Shown: positions 29,419-41,900 of the stretch, in pieces
How positions within the stretch are numbered: position 1 is the stretch's first letter
How the letters are laid out: each line of letters begins with the position of its first letter
DNA from: Prostheceraeus crozeri
Lineage: Eukaryota > Platyhelminthes > Polycladida > Euryleptidae
DNA length: 64,000 bases
Assembly: GCA_907163375.1 (NCBI GenBank)
Contig: CAJQUW010009239.1
Coordinates: 1,038,501-1,102,500, forward strand
Direction of reading: 5' to 3'
Translations under genes and position numbers: made by a program
Notes under the pieces: model-generated
What the model was told of the DNA's origin: nothing
Database searches by the model: none
Seen by the model: only the letters and a program-made list of their open reading frames with translations

Positions 29419-30792
29419 TATGAGGCGAAGTTTCTAGCGTGCTTGGTTTGCTTTGTACAGCTTTAATGCGAAATTTCATGGTGACTGTTGGTGTCAGACA
29501 TTTGCAATAGAATCAGTTTTACGAGTCTATAATCTGTGATCAATCCAATACAAAAGGTTAGGAATAATGAGTTTAGGAAGCATGCATGGTAACTCGACAA
29601 TACTGACGCCCATAAACTGGAAAAATTAATTGATTGGAATTTTTACTACGGTCGAAGAGCAATTTGTGCGAGCTTTCATGTAATACACATTTGAGGATGT
29701 GATATGTTTACTCTCATGAATATTTTGACTAGCTGAATGGGAAGCATGTTCCTTGTATTGCAATCACTTCAATTCTAATTCAAAAGTCTCTGGCTAAGTA
29801 TATGTTTCATATTTTCTAATTATCTTCAATGAATTCAAACTATGGTAAATCTGATGATACACAGATGATCGAACTGCTCAGAGTGGTTGTATTTCAGCGA
29901 TTGAATTAGAAAATATTGCACTCGTCGAATACAGGAGAACAGAAAATATTAATTATCATCGCAGTATAAATTGTTATCAGTGTATTTGCATGTTTCGTTA
30001 TTCACAATGGTTTAAAAACACAATGATGCCAAAAAGGCAAGTCTGTGACTGTGCAAATTCTACAATTAAATATTAAGTGTATTAGTATGCATCTTCGCAG
30101 TACAATCTATTGTGAAAACACAGTTTCAATTATCCCTTGCGGTCAAAAGACAATCGAATCGATCTTTTCATATAGATTTGGCACTGACATTTGTAAGTTA
30201 AAAATCAAAGAAAATCATAATTGCCGTAAATGTTTACCAATTATACAACTCATGATCATCTTTCCATCTTTCAAGAAAGACCTATTACATTTTCATTGAT
30301 TCATCAGCATAAATGCTGCGACTTTCGCTTTTTTTTAAATATTAGAATGCCATCATTTTCTCAATTCAATATAACTTCTGTTTTAGATACTTGGCCATAC
30401 ATTTTATTTTATTTTTTTCTTTATCCTTTTTGCGAATGCCTAAAACTAGACTATATCAAAATGACGCCTTTTTTGAGGAGTTTTTCGCAAAAAAGGAAAG
30501 AAAAAATAAATGTAACTTCAAGTTTCGCTTAAATTCTCTTATTGATTTTGCAATTTTCATTAACTGGTAGCTCGGGATTCCAATCCCGGGATTGGAGGGT
30601 CAAAATCTCGGGATTGAGAAATAGCTGCATTCCTTCTAAAGTAAGACAAATTGTCGAAAATAAAATTGTCGATAAGATAAAAATACCTTTTATTGATGAA
30701 AAAATGGAAATCAAAATACAATAATGAATATAGCCATAATACATAGTTGCTTGGTTAACTTTAGCCACAGTAAGAACGAAACTATGAAAGAA
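29419..30792. other. Flanking DNA, no gene recognised
   Basis: AT-rich; only short chance frames. A GGGATTCCAATCCCGGGATTGG cluster of short repeats lies at about 30570-30620. Confidence 0.5.
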
Positions 30793-31561
30793 CCCTGTGG
30801 GAACGAATCTTGCGAAAAGCTGGCGAATGTCAGCTGCAGAATATCATGCTAAAGTTCAGTCATATTTGCGGGATATTTGCTGGCGAAGTTCGCCGGCGAC
30901 AATTCGCGCTCTATATGTCACCTTTTACTTTTGACTTTCTTATTTTTTTTTAATAATCCGCCTCTACAGTCGAGGCTCTATTCTCTCCCTCACCTCCTCA
31001 CTATCCCCACATGGCTAATCTATCTAAGAAATAAGTGCAGACTATCATTCTTTGATAATGATTAGAATATAGAGAATCCGCATATATCAATTTTCGCAAC
31101 ATCTCTTGACATTCAATAATTTACAACAATGACAAATATTTGAATAATATCATAGTATTTACTGCGACATTTATGGAAGATAAATACTTCTTTTAGTTTA
31201 AGACTTCGTGAATTAAAAAAGATCCTTTTTTATCAGATCAGACTGAGAATACAATACATTTTCATGTGAAGGCAATATACGAACATTACTACTTACCACT
31301 AATTAGTTGCTACAATATCCATGATTTCGCCGGCTGGCGAAAAATCAGCTCGCATTAGTAAACAAATATCTACCAACTAATTATAGCAACTTTTTCGCCA
31401 CCTGTCGTTTTTTAATTTTACACATGTTTTTGGATCAATGATTACAATTTTCACATGCGGAGATGGTTTTTACACGAAAATGAACCTTTAAAAAAATTAT
31501 CCACAAAATCGCTACCTCGCCAGATAATCTGTTGATATTAGCAAGATGCGTTCCCACAGGG
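30793..31561. mobile_element. 769-bp non-autonomous DNA transposon-like element
   Basis: The ends are inverted repeats: left CCCTGTGGGAACGAATCTTG, right the complement of CCCTGTGGGAACGCATCTTG, one mismatch in 20. The interior is rich in TTCGCC/GGCGAA units in both orientations, such as TTCGCCGGCGA. There is no coding potential. An AA dinucleotide flanks both ends. The superfamily is not assigned. Confidence 0.75.
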
Positions 31562-32740
31562 AATATCATGTAGGCCTAAGTCACTGTACGATGCGTTGTA
31601 CACTTTATTTTGCGAATGTAGCTTATTTTATTTTGATTGCATGCAATTATCCGATTTGGCGAGCGAAGGTGCTTTATATGAAAACCACCAGTCCCTCAGT
31701 ACGGGAAGCGTGTCCATCTCTCAAAAGGGTGGCTGGTCATTTCAACACGACAAACTACCTCATCAGATCCTCAATTCAGACACCGATCAATCATTATGGC
31801 TCACTATGCCGCTGCAAAGTCGCACTTTCAGAAGCTTTCTACGGCACGCACAGATCGATTCTTTTCAACACCGCAGACCGAAGCGGCACAATATATTGCT
31901 TGAAGGAACATCGACAGAATTGATAGTCAATTATAAGATAGAATTTGATATCAAAGTCTTAATTCTTGTTTCCTCAGTGATAACTCGCTCACAAAAGTAC
32001 AAACTCCTATTGTCTCAGACGGTCGCATGCTCAAAAGCAGTTCTATGGCTAAATTATCTAACAGCGGTTTCAGCCTAAAGCAACTTGGTGAACTGATTTG
32101 TCGTTTATCATTTTTGTTGTTGACTTTCATTTTTTAACTTGTAAATACGACTGTTTTTACTTTCAAATGTTGTGCATTCCTCACGCTTCTCATCATTGAA
32201 GAAATTAAAAAAAGCGGCATTCAATACTAAGTTTCAATTTAAGTAGCCTCCACTCTTGCCTAGTTTTGAAATGAAGAATCTATGAGAAAACAAATTTGCA
32301 GTGGTGATTTATGAATGATGCATATCCAAATACGTCCAGCAGATTCTATATGATAATTTCGACAATGAAACAAATGCCGCACATCAAAATTCTAGATAGC
32401 TTTAACGTCACTACTCCCCCCCCCCAGACTGGGGGCTTGGACGGAGCTGACAACGCTGCTTCAACAATGTTGTTCGAAAATAGAGCACTTTGAAATACTT
32501 TTGATTTTAGATTTTGCGAAACGCAATCCCAAGATCCCACATTCATAAGGACATTTCATGACTTTTTTAAGTACATTTACGAACTTTGTGGACACCCTGG
32601 ATGCTGAATGCTTGTAGAGTTGTGTACCCACTTACAGATTGAGAATAACGCGAGCATTAATTTTGCTAATTTGAAATTATATATGTCTATACCATAATCA
32701 TCGAAAAAAAGAAAGAAAAAGCTCGTTATTGTCTTCGAAT
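31562..32740. other. Intergenic DNA with a SINE fragment
   Basis: Short open frames at 31546-32078 have no recognisable motif. About 32404-32453 is a minus-strand 3' fragment of the SINE-like repeat that is also found at 40955-41134: both read GTCCAAG...GGGGGGGAGTAGTGA followed by GTT. Confidence 0.5.
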
Positions 32741-32742
32741 TG

Positions 32743-32748
32743 TTTATT
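32743..32748 (-). terminator. Poly(A) signal of the RARS2-like gene
   Basis: AATAAA on the minus strand about 120 nt after the stop codon at 32867-32869. Confidence 0.6.
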
Positions 32749-32866
32749 TACAAAGTCATCGGATATCTCTTCAACTGTACATTCAAGTTACCCACAAATA
32801 CACACGCGCATTTTCTTGGCAACTTCAGTCATCGTATTCAGATCCGAATCATGGTAATTTCTGCTT

Positions 32867-32953
32867 TCACAACTTGTGAAGGGGCTTTATGCCAAGCAGT
32901 TGAAAGCAGTTTCTCATAACTTGTCGACTCGCCAAAAATAGCGCTAGATTTGC
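32867..32953 (-). CDS. RARS2: RARS2 terminal exon
   Basis: Encodes [20 protein letters not shown] then PLHKL and TGA at 32867-32869, matching the LFxAxRxVLxNGMxLLGIxPVxxM C-terminus of mitochondrial ArgRS. Confidence 0.88.
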   Translation of the reverse strand, partial: ANLALFLASRQVMRNCFQLLGIKPLHKL

Positions 32954-35900
32954 CTGCAATGAAAAAACCAAACTAAGTTTAATGAGTCAATATGGGGTAA
33001 TTTCAGTTTTATCAATTCTCCCAGCACAATTTCATCACAAGAGAATGGACCGTGGAATTAATTTTATTAGAAGACATTTATAAATTCAATTCAACAACAG
33101 AAGACAATGTATTTTACGACTGACTTGCTGAATGTTGCTGTAACATGTGTTCTACTTGATTTGGTGATTTTAAGAAACATGCCTGCTGCCTAGAAACATA
33201 GGAACAACTACCAGAATTCTTCAATGTGCCATAACTATACTATGCACTGTTCGCTGCAGTTACACACGATTAATAACCACGTGACACGGGCTAAAAATGA
33301 AATTAGCATCTAAGGTAAAGTCCATTAGCTCTAACCGAGCTTCAGCACCGCTGGACATAGCTAGATACAACAGCAAATGTATTGTACAATGAAAAATAAG
33401 CCAATTGGTCTATAGTTGACGATGAATGTTTGAGAACATGATAATTTCACAGCGTTTTTATTAATTAAATTGGGAGCTGGCAAAATGCCTACAAATACTG
33501 AGAGAAACAAGCGTCTATTTCAACATCTTTATTGTTCTTTCAGGCCTTTTAGCCATTACACCGCACAATGTTTCTGATCTAATCACAAACATTTGGATTA
33601 GAAATCACAAACAACCGGATGGATAGACTTTTCCCCGGCAAAAAAACCCAGAAACATGTTTTTTTGCTTGTGGTTTGCTCTTTTTAATATCAAAAGTGAA
33701 AAATCAGCGTCAGGCCAAATACAATTCAGCCGAGCAGCTATGCAATAGACAAAGTTCTTTTTCAAAACATTGTTTAGAAAGGTACAGACGATGATATTTC
33801 GTACAATGTGACGTTGAATCCGGTAAAAAAGATTTCGCCGATTAATAGTATAGATCTACACACTCGAAGCTCCTTAGAGACGGTCCGCAAGCTTATCCAT
33901 AGCAAATTGGTAGCGGGCCACATCATGAAACAAATGAGCCTTGTGGGCCGCTAGTTCTACTATACAATAGAAATCGGAGTTTATCCATGAAGTAGTGGAT
34001 AGTAAATCAAACAACAAAATATGACGTTAGAAAAAGGGTCTACTAACAAAGAGCACGCAATCGTAAAATCTCAGAGAAGCCGCTTCCGATGGTTGCTCAA
34101 TCGAGACTGCATTTCAGCCGTTTTTCTTACCCGTGCACTTGTTTCATCCGGGTTATCAATAACTCGAAGTTCGGTAAAGCAGCGGCCGATTTTGGAGCTA
34201 CAATCAAATGAAAATGAAATGTAACAACATATCCAAGAGGCGTTTATTTGTTTTCCATGTGACAATACTATATAGGAGACAATTTTGTGATTTAAAGCGT
34301 TCAGTATGTTCGAACAGTATTTGTCATGCCAAGATGTATGTATTTGGATTGATGGGACTCAGCAGCAAAACAGAAGTTCATCAAAGAGGAGCACAAAATT
34401 AAGAAATTTATTCAGCGGTATTTCCTATTTAAGCGTGACATATCCTATTTCCACTGCACATCTTAAACTTGGGGTGCATGTGAAGACAATCTAAAATGCA
34501 TGTCTGCAATGTTAAAATTATCAAGTCAAGTAGTCCCCTCCAAAATCCCTTAATCAATAATTTCAACACAAAAAGAAGCTCCGCAATGATCATTGGTATG
34601 TCTTCAGTTTTGGACTAATACAAAATTTTATAAAATGATCGTTCCAGGCTAGTTTTGAACTCAGTATAAATCAGGCTGTCCACAAAAAAAATCTGAGATT
34701 CAATTTCAGTACTTTTTGAGAGTACCGTCTAGCTCTAAAACAATGTTCTACGAATTTGAATCACCGATTGAGCCATTTCTGAAATTACTAGGTTATTCAT
34801 GATTTTAGCTTTCCTCTTTTACTTTAGAAACTATTTTGTTATGCGTCATGAAATTTATTACAAGCGATTATAATTATACACAGGGCAATTTTCTCTTAAA
34901 AAAATAATTTTTGTTTCGGGAACATTTCATTGACCATACTCCATCATTCTAAACATATGTGCTAAAACCATGACCAAAGTTCATTATTGTTGATAAACAA
35001 CAGAGGTCACTGCAACAACAAATTTAATTCCTAATGCAACAACTGATAATTGCTAGAAAATAAGGAAAGACTATCGCGTGCCTATCAATCGTAGACAACT
35101 CGATAATATTCAATATACACTAATATGAATGTAAGCACTGTATTTATGTAAATGATTCCATCACCAGAACGTGTAAGCATTAAACCTAGTAAACTTTATT
35201 ATACCTGGCAGGAAACAGATTTTCCGGATTTATGAAATATCATGTCGTATTTGAAGAGTGCAACGAATCTTATGCTAGCTTAGTTCATTCTTTTGCACTG
35301 TGACCATTAACTAAAAACTATTAGATACCCATGCTTCAGAAACGTTGTAAATTACGAGTAGTTTAGCTTGGGTTCATGCAGTTCAACCGTGAGCGGTTTA
35401 ATCGACTAATATTGCAGAGAAGCCGCCAGATGTCTTAATCCGTAATGAAAAGTCGCCATCATTTATATTGTATCGAATTATGAGCCTAATTGTCACAAAA
35501 TATGCCACATTTCTTTGTGTTACCTAGCACAAAAAATACAAATACATGCTAAGAAAACAAAGCTAGATGCTAACGATTGCTAGAATATAAAGCATGATTA
35601 TCGCATGCATATCAACCGTTGACAAATCAATAACAAGAAACTGGGCTAATTTAGGCCCTATACCATGTGATTTATTCCATTCCCCAGGACGTGAAAACAT
35701 TAAACCATTAATTATTTTTCAACATACGAAGCCTCTTATGAAAGTTTTTTACACTGAAAAATGCTAAAAAAAAGTATAAAACCGAAAGATAGAAACCATC
35801 ATTTGTAACTATTGAGTAATTTGACGAACCGGTGATTCCCAATGTTCATCCTTTTCAACATGAAATCAAATATTAATTGATAAAAAATTTGTCCAAAGGC

Positions 35901-38900
35901 TCAATCACAAATTAATTGCATTTGATAGAAACATCGAGCTGTGGTCAAAAGATGAAGGTGAATTTGATTTAACATCTGATCTAATTCTATGGTGTGTGTA
36001 CTGCTATAAGGGTGGTCAGATGAACTTTCGTACTAAATCGCAAATATATGATGGGCCTTGCTTCTATCACTATCCTCAGTAGGAAAGAAGGCTGTCACAT
36101 AAAATACCTCTATATAATCACTTTTCATACACTCAAAATCTGACCGGATTTTTGTCGGATATGGAAAAAATTTGGCACCTACCAGATTTAGAAAAAATGC
36201 AAATATTCCGTCCAGTGTATCCCTAATGTATATTAAGTCAACTACAAAGATGGAACTGGCTATCATGAAAAGTGAACGTGGAGGAATTAAGTAAGAGGAA
36301 AATGTAATTATTTTCGTTTTGAATATCAGAGTTGCGGAAACAGTCAGAATTTTGACAAACATCAGACGTTTGAATATCAGAACATGGTAACAAATAATGC
36401 AATTACGCATCATAGGCGGGGGAAGCCAACTGAATAACTAAAGATCCGATTTGCGTATATAGAATCCATATGCGTAAATCGGATCCCTAGCTTTTCAGTT
36501 ATATGTATTATGTATCTATATAATCGATACATCGATGTAGTTCTCAGTTTTATCGATTTCATAGGAAAATGTAGAAAGAATTAGCAATGTTCGAGCACAT
36601 TTTCACATTCTTCACTTCCGCAACTTCGCGAAGTTAGAAACTAGGTAGTCCAGATAAAGAAAATAAGGATATCTGTATAACAAATGGCCAGACAAAATGA
36701 TGGAACCAAAGCTAGAGAAATTATCGCATCGCAACGAATTAGTTAGGCTAACAGTATTAATTCATAGAGTCCTACAACAGAACATGTGATTGGGTGTGAA
36801 CCCCTGAAAATTAGAATAAATCAAAGAGAAGTGCAAACATGACTTTCTGTCACTACAAAACCTTTAAGCTTCTAAGTCTGCCTGAAGATGTTGATGAATA
36901 GTCGCTCAATCTTCGCTGAAACTTGAGCAGTTGACAGCATCAATTTTGAAGAGTTACCAACTGAATTAGCTTGATTTTGACTGCAATTATCTGATTTGAC
37001 GTATCAAAACTACAGATCCGCCAAAACTTCTTTGAATATCCAATTGCTTCATCGACTTGAAAATGAAATAGACATTATTTTGGTGTAAGTTATTTTGCAA
37101 TTTTAAGTTGCTTGTTTTTAGATTTTACGAAACGCAATGTCTAGATCTCACATTATAAAAGACATTTTGATGATATTTAGGACTTTTTAGGACATTTAGA
37201 ACTTTGTAGACACCCTCATTAATACATCAAGGAATAACCTCTAAGATCTAATAAACTAGACTAATCATGAGTAATCTATCATTTTTTAATAATTACCATG
37301 CAATCACCGCCACTCCTAACTTTGTTTATCTTAAAAAGTGTTATGGCCTCTTTTACAGAACTATCCAAGTTAGGAAAGAAAGGATTGATATTATGAATGA
37401 TAGTCAGGAATTATGACGAAAAACGTCGAATAATTACCCCAGCAACTTTATCAGGATAAATGATTCCTAAAGATTTTGAGTTTGGATCAGGGCTTTCAAG
37501 CACAAAAGATATCAGCAGCGGATATCTGACTTAAGACATTTCTTTTTGAACCTCCATTTAAGTTTCCATTTTTATTTTCAAAAAAATAAATAAAATGATC
37601 GACGTTTAGTGAGGGCGCAAGAAACATTCAACTGATTAATTTTCGCTAAGTATGCCCTATGTAATTCAAGATGAGGTCATTAAGAAGAGCATCTAACAGT
37701 GAAAGTGTTTCGACAAAATTTAAATACTGAACCGATCAAAATCAATAAATAAATTATGCGATTCTCGTCATCGCATGAGAATTATATTCGTAAGAAAAGA
37801 AGCAATGCACTCACGTGAGTGTTCGTAGGTAATGCAGCAAATGGCATGGCTCAAATGTCTCGTAAGAGGACATCACGACATCTTCGTACCTGAAATTGAA
37901 GACAAGAACGTAGAAATAATGTCGACTGTTCAAGAGAATCTCCACAGCTTAATAAGTTCACAAATAGTCTCTAGTTGTAGTGAATATATGATGGCGATGC
38001 ATTTGATTTGTAATATCGGTATATCAAAACATATTCATCAATAGTTTTACAGATTTCAAAACATGCTTAATTTCAAATAAATTAATCAATTTTAAACTTT
38101 AACACAAACAAGAAAGTATAAATTGCGAAATTCACACCCAAGTCACGAGGTCTACATCAAGGAACTAACAGCAATTTTCAACAATGTTCCAAAAGCAAAA
38201 CATGCATTATGCAGAAATCTTGCCATTGATTTTTTTACTACGACGTCAATCGACACAATATTGAGACTGCTTCACTACTTAGATTCATAAACAGCTTTCT
38301 TTTCAAGTTAGAGGCGATCTGGCATAAATTTTTTCAGGGTTCCCGACTCGCACTCACAAATGGTCGAAAATAAACAGTACGGAACCAAAAGTCAGAACAC
38401 TTGTTATTCATGTCATCATCTAAATTTTTCCCAGAAGTAAGAAAAAGCATCGTTTCCTTATTTGAAAGGCGATTTCCATTTTCCAAAGAAAATTTTTAGT
38501 ATTTTACTTTGAAAAATAAAAACCGCCTTTAAGATAAGGGAACAAGTCATTCCTCTTACTTCGAGGCAAAACGAAGAACCTGCCTTACAAGACAACGATC
38601 TGGACATAATCTACACAACGAAATCCATTGACATATTCAAGTCTTCAGGAAAATCCCACAAAAAATTCTGACGTATTGTAAACCGATTTTCACCAATTAT
38701 CCAATATCAACAACCGACTAACTTGAAACAGCTTCTAAATTTCCAAACTTTCGGTTTACATCAAAGCATAAATTGTTTTCTGATAAAAAAGAAAATATTT
38801 GCGATTACAGAGTCCGGTTCGACAATTCAACTTTAATCAACAAATCACGCTGATACTCGTTCTTTAAGGGAAACTTTTGTACTTACTTACTTGACGGTTC

Positions 38901-41900
38901 TATGACGGAAAACATCGAGGTTAATCTAGGTACTAAAATATATTAAATAATATGCTCACATTTACGTGGCATTTCTCCATAAACAATAATTACATGAAAG
39001 TAACACACTTGCGAAGTGACACTCATCAAAGACAATTCAGAAAAAAGCTTCACATCATTAAACAAAATGTTTACGGTTTTAGGGCTAAATTCTACTTCTA
39101 GACTCATCCAAATTTACAGAATATGGCTCAAAATCGAGTGCTTTACGGATCTGCCAGAAGCTAATTCCGATTTCATATGCTATCAACTATTGCTAAATTT
39201 TGATGAACAACGTTATAGTTTACCAACAGGAACATAATTGCGTAAAGCTGTCATATTAGCTATATCGTGTTGATCATTCATAACTTGTCCTCTTCCATAT
39301 CACCCCTTCTTCTATCTAAGCATTATTACCTGCAGTATATAAGGATTCTTATTGCTACTAAAAATCATGGCAATTTCAGTAGATTTCAATGCTAGGTCCG
39401 CTGGGAGGAGAGCAAAGAGAATAATATTTTGAGTATTAGCTGTGATCTCCTTGCCTCTTCAGATTCTCACTTCCATTTGTCCGGGTATTATCTATCACAT
39501 AATAGACCCCCCTCCCACCCAGGTTCTGATGTCAGCAGATGTAATCAGTGCCACACAACGTGTAGTTGCATGCTTGAGCATTGCTGATCATAATCGAGGC
39601 TTTACTTGTTGAGTTCTATTAGCATTTTCATTAAAATCTAGTTCCCTTTAGGAAAAATTGGACCACTTAGGCCTATCATTACTAGGTGAAATGTCTGAGA
39701 AAAGTAATGTTTCAATCTCGACTTACTGCAACAGGAATAACATCATGTCGGACAGTTTAGGATCCCGGAGAAGCTGCGCCCATCCTTCCTCACTCACACG
39801 CGGCTCAATTCCTCTTTCAGTCGCATTTTCAATTAAGCTATGAGAGAAAGATGTGATGGAATGAAGATCGAATTTCAACATAGCGGTCAGTCATTTTATC
39901 ATTTAGTCACACATCCCTGGATTTACAGAATGGATAGAAGTAAAGTAGTCGCACAATGAACTTTTACCGCTTAGCTAATACCAAAACGTGATACATTGCT
40001 TAAGGGACATCACGAAAATCTAACAGTTTCAACTACAGGTACTCTTTCATAAGGCAAAGCTTTCTGTCACAAAATCAATAAACATGACCGATTTTACAAA
40101 TGAAATCTATAGCACATAAGCAAACAGATCCACAAAATTCCGCCGGGAAGTTTGTCACATTGGTGAATCTCCTTCCCTTTGGTCTTTTATCAAGTAACAT
40201 GAAAATGCTCGAAGAATGTCAATTCGTGCAGTTATTTTTTCAGCTTTCTGAGTGTAAATATACATCTAATATGCGACTCGCATATGCGACATCAAATTGA
40301 TTGGTGGAACATTGGTGACAGTGTTGGTTTTCTCGGGGACCCAAACACACGTTGAACACTGTTGGCAGTTACGATGTAGACATTCCCCAACAAATGTTGC
40401 CACCACTCAAAGTGCTTCTCTGCATAGAAAAATTCTGGGATGCAGAGTGTTGATATCATATGTGGGGTACACATTCGACCAATGAAAACGATTAAATAGT
40501 CCATTGGTGCTAAATGATAAATACAAGTAAACCTAACTATCGTTGAGGAATCGTTTACTATAAATGGTGACAAGATGTGAAATTCTCCCGGTAATAGTTG
40601 CACACATACCTCATGGCTGAAAAATTACAGAAAGGGACTTGCACGGTTAGAAAATGGTTGTGCAAGACGACGAAGAATTGTTTTTCTAGAGCAGCCTCAG
40701 CCACATAAAAACCGCTGTAGTGAGGACATGGTAAAAATCCTTTATAATTCCTTTCAATAATCGTTTTAACAGTGTTTTCAAAATAAGCTCATCTAGTTCA
40801 TGCCATCAATGAAATCTTCGGAACTGTATCTCTTGCGGACTTCCAGCTCTAACGACCTGTGGTTTACTAATGGCATTAAGTAAACAAAACTGCACACTCG
40901 GAATTTATACATGTTCTAAATTTTTCGATATTCGGAGCTAGAGACGACTTCTCTGCATGATGATGATGAATGAACATCACTACTCCCCCCCTTGGACTGT
41001 GCTGACATAGTCAGACTTTAATCTGGAGCGTTGTGATCTTTTAGTCCAGATGTCCTTCCAATAACACTTTCGGTACTCGAGCTCTGGACCAGGAGATTGC
41101 TAGGCTAAGCACTTAACCACTGTACCACGGAGACTGCATCTGTTGGCGGGTCCAAAAGATCAAACGCTTTCACAAATAATTCGCTGCACTCACCTGTTCA
41201 GTCGACAATGGCAATACTGCGGTTTGATTCCATCAGATCCATTTTGAAATTCAATTCCAACGGGTTTATTTCTTGGATGTTGAAAAATGGCTTCCAGCAT
41301 GACTGACAAGCTAAGTGTCTCAGCGACTTGGTCAAAATCAGAAGTGATTTTTGAAGAATCTGGAAAAAAAGTTGAAACATTTCGAAACACTATACAAAGA
41401 TGACTTTTTTCTCGAACATGGACTGTATTTGAAGGTGATTACATTTGAGACTTAGGACAATTTTTGAGCTAGAAACAATTATTGTACGACAATCATCCTA
41501 ATCATTTTTTGTTTGACAAATTCGCTTTACTATCACACTAAAAGTGGGATTGCAAGTTGCGGGTCGTAATTGCTGCGTCAGGTCGCGTCTCTCGAGACAA
41601 ATAAGAGTGTCTTCTTGCTACAACGATATGGCTGCAAAGAGAGGTCATTGTTTTTTCCTTGCTAGTGTGAAGAGGATTGTGTTATTGATTGACAACATAA
41701 GCCTTATTGAAAAGATTAATACCAATGGAATTTAAACACCACAAGAGTGAACAGACCATTATTTACCCGGAGGATCAAGCAGAAATTACTACAAACAAAT
41801 CATGAATACCTCACGACCAATAAGTACCAAAACCTTAGATAATTATACTCGCAATATAAATACATATATATATATATATATATATATCTTATATATAAAA

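Noticed and set aside
29050-29466. 138-residue frame in the right terminal repeat (repeated AIRNMFLSMFA)
   Set aside because: The same sequence is read on the minus strand in the left repeat. The periodic peptide is simply the translated tandem repeat.
31546-32078. Two overlapping 125- and 160-residue plus-strand frames
   Set aside because: Low-complexity composition, no family motif, start at a transposon end; probably random open frames.
41194-41390. Independent small genes on the minus strand
   Set aside because: The frame is bounded by splice sites and matches the ArgRS anticodon-binding domain, so it is a RARS2 exon.
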